Assembly (NCBI GenBank): GCA_902774195.1
Contig: CACYHM010000070.1
Location: 1 to 5,729 of the forward strand
Reading direction: 5' to 3'
Source of the DNA: an uncultured Eubacteriales bacterium
Lineage (GTDB): Bacteria > Bacillota_A > Clostridia > Peptostreptococcales > Anaerovoracaceae
DNA: 5,729 nt
Shown here: positions 5,535-5,729 of the stretch, piece by piece
Numbering within the stretch: position 1 is the first letter of the stretch
How the letters are laid out: every line of letters begins with the position of its first letter
Notes under the pieces: generated by a model
What the model was told of the DNA's origin: nothing
Databases searched by the model: none
The model's input: only the letters and a program-made list of their open reading frames with translations
Made by a program: the position numbers and the translations under genes

Positions 5535-5556
5535 GGCGTGCCGTAAAAGGCACGCC
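5535..5556 (+). other. Perfect 8-bp hairpin in the tRNA precursor leader
   Basis: GGCGTGCC (5535-5542) pairs fully with GGCACGCC (5549-5556) around a GTAAAA loop. It starts at or next to the predicted transcription start of the tRNA unit and ends 8 bases before tRNA-Leu. There is no T-run, so it is a poor intrinsic terminator for the DUF1292 gene. It more likely forms in the precursor's 5' leader, which RNase P removes. A role in stability or processing is a guess. Confidence 0.5.
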
Positions 5557-5564
5557 ACAGATAT

Positions 5565-5649
5565 GCGGATGTGGCGGAATTGGCAGACGCGCACGGTTCA
5601 GGTCCGTGTGAGTAACATCGTGAAGGTTCGAATCCTTTCATCCGCACCA
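5565..5649 (+). tRNA. tRNA-Leu, anticodon CAG
   Basis: A class II tRNA of 85 nt. The acceptor stem GCGGATG (5565-5571) pairs with CATCCGC (5639-5645), discriminator A at 5646, and CCA is encoded at 5647-5649. The D-arm has a GCG/CGC stem. The anticodon arm CACGG/CCGTG holds the loop TTCAGGT, giving CAG, which reads CUG. An extended variable region of about 13 nt is typical of leucine tRNAs. The T-arm GAAGG-TTCGAAT-CCTTT is normal apart from one G-U pair. Four bases separate it from the next tRNA, so both are probably cut from one precursor. Confidence 0.97.
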
Positions 5650-5653
5650 ATAC

Positions 5654-5729
5654 GGGGCGTTAGCGCAGCTGGGAGCGCGTCTGACTGGCAGTCAGGAGGT
5701 CACGAGTTCGAGCCTCGTACGCTCCACCA
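5654..5729 (+). tRNA. tRNA-Ala, anticodon GGC
   Basis: A 76-nt tRNA with acceptor GGGGCGT (5654-5660) pairing with ACGCTCC (5719-5725). The third pair is G-U, the G3-U70 identity element read by alanyl-tRNA synthetase. The D-arm is GCGC/GCGC. The anticodon arm holds the loop CTGGCAG, giving GGC, which reads GCC. The T-arm is ACGAG-TTCGAGC-CTCGT. Discriminator A at 5726 and encoded CCA at 5727-5729 end exactly at the window edge. It shares the promoter at 5502-5530; more tRNAs or a terminator may follow outside. Confidence 0.97.

Noticed and set aside
5312..5611. Plus-strand open frame of 99 codons overlapping the DUF1292 gene and tRNA-Leu
   Set aside because: It is out of frame with the DUF1292 gene and runs through a promoter and a tRNA, so it is not a plausible gene.

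Overview
The window looks like a chromosomal segment of an anaerobic Firmicute, most likely in the Clostridia. Evidence: strong AGGAGG-like ribosome binding sites, sigma-A type promoters, a clostridial-type SerC, a DUF1292 (YrzB) protein that is largely a Firmicutes family, AGA/AGG-rich arginine codon use, and tRNA genes with encoded CCA ends. A finer placement cannot be made from the sequence alone.

Layout. (1) Positions 1-304: the 5' end of an insertion sequence. Its transposase lies on the minus strand, starts at 216 and leaves the window at base 1. A long hairpin with a T-run (218-285) covers the transposase ribosome binding site. (2) Positions 352-457: promoter and about 70-nt leader of serC. 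(3) Positions 458-5151: a tight plus-strand cluster of serC (phosphoserine aminotransferase), a membrane-anchored protein of the D,D-carboxypeptidase fold that has lost its catalytic motifs, and uvrC (nucleotide excision repair). The second gene starts 15 bases after serC, and uvrC overlaps the second gene by one base. No terminator is visible between them, so they are probably co-transcribed. (4) Positions 5141-5490: a separate promoter, partly inside the end of uvrC, and a small acidic DUF1292 gene. (5) Positions 5502-5729: a strong promoter, a short leader with a perfect hairpin, then tRNA-Leu(CAG) and tRNA-Ala(GGC). The window ends exactly on the CCA of tRNA-Ala.

The genes are mostly housekeeping and do not form one pathway: serine synthesis, envelope, DNA repair and translation. 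The item most worth following up is the middle gene (1568-3235). It keeps the overall peptidase S11 (DacA/DacF) layout, but the SxxK, SxN and KTG motifs are all altered. It also carries a Pro/Glu/Gln/Ala-rich linker, a full transmembrane helix and a basic cytoplasmic tail, so it looks like a pseudoenzyme turned to a structural, binding or sensing role. The second point is the IS leader, which could encode a small antisense RNA against the transposase start site, comparable in logic to RNA-OUT of IS10.
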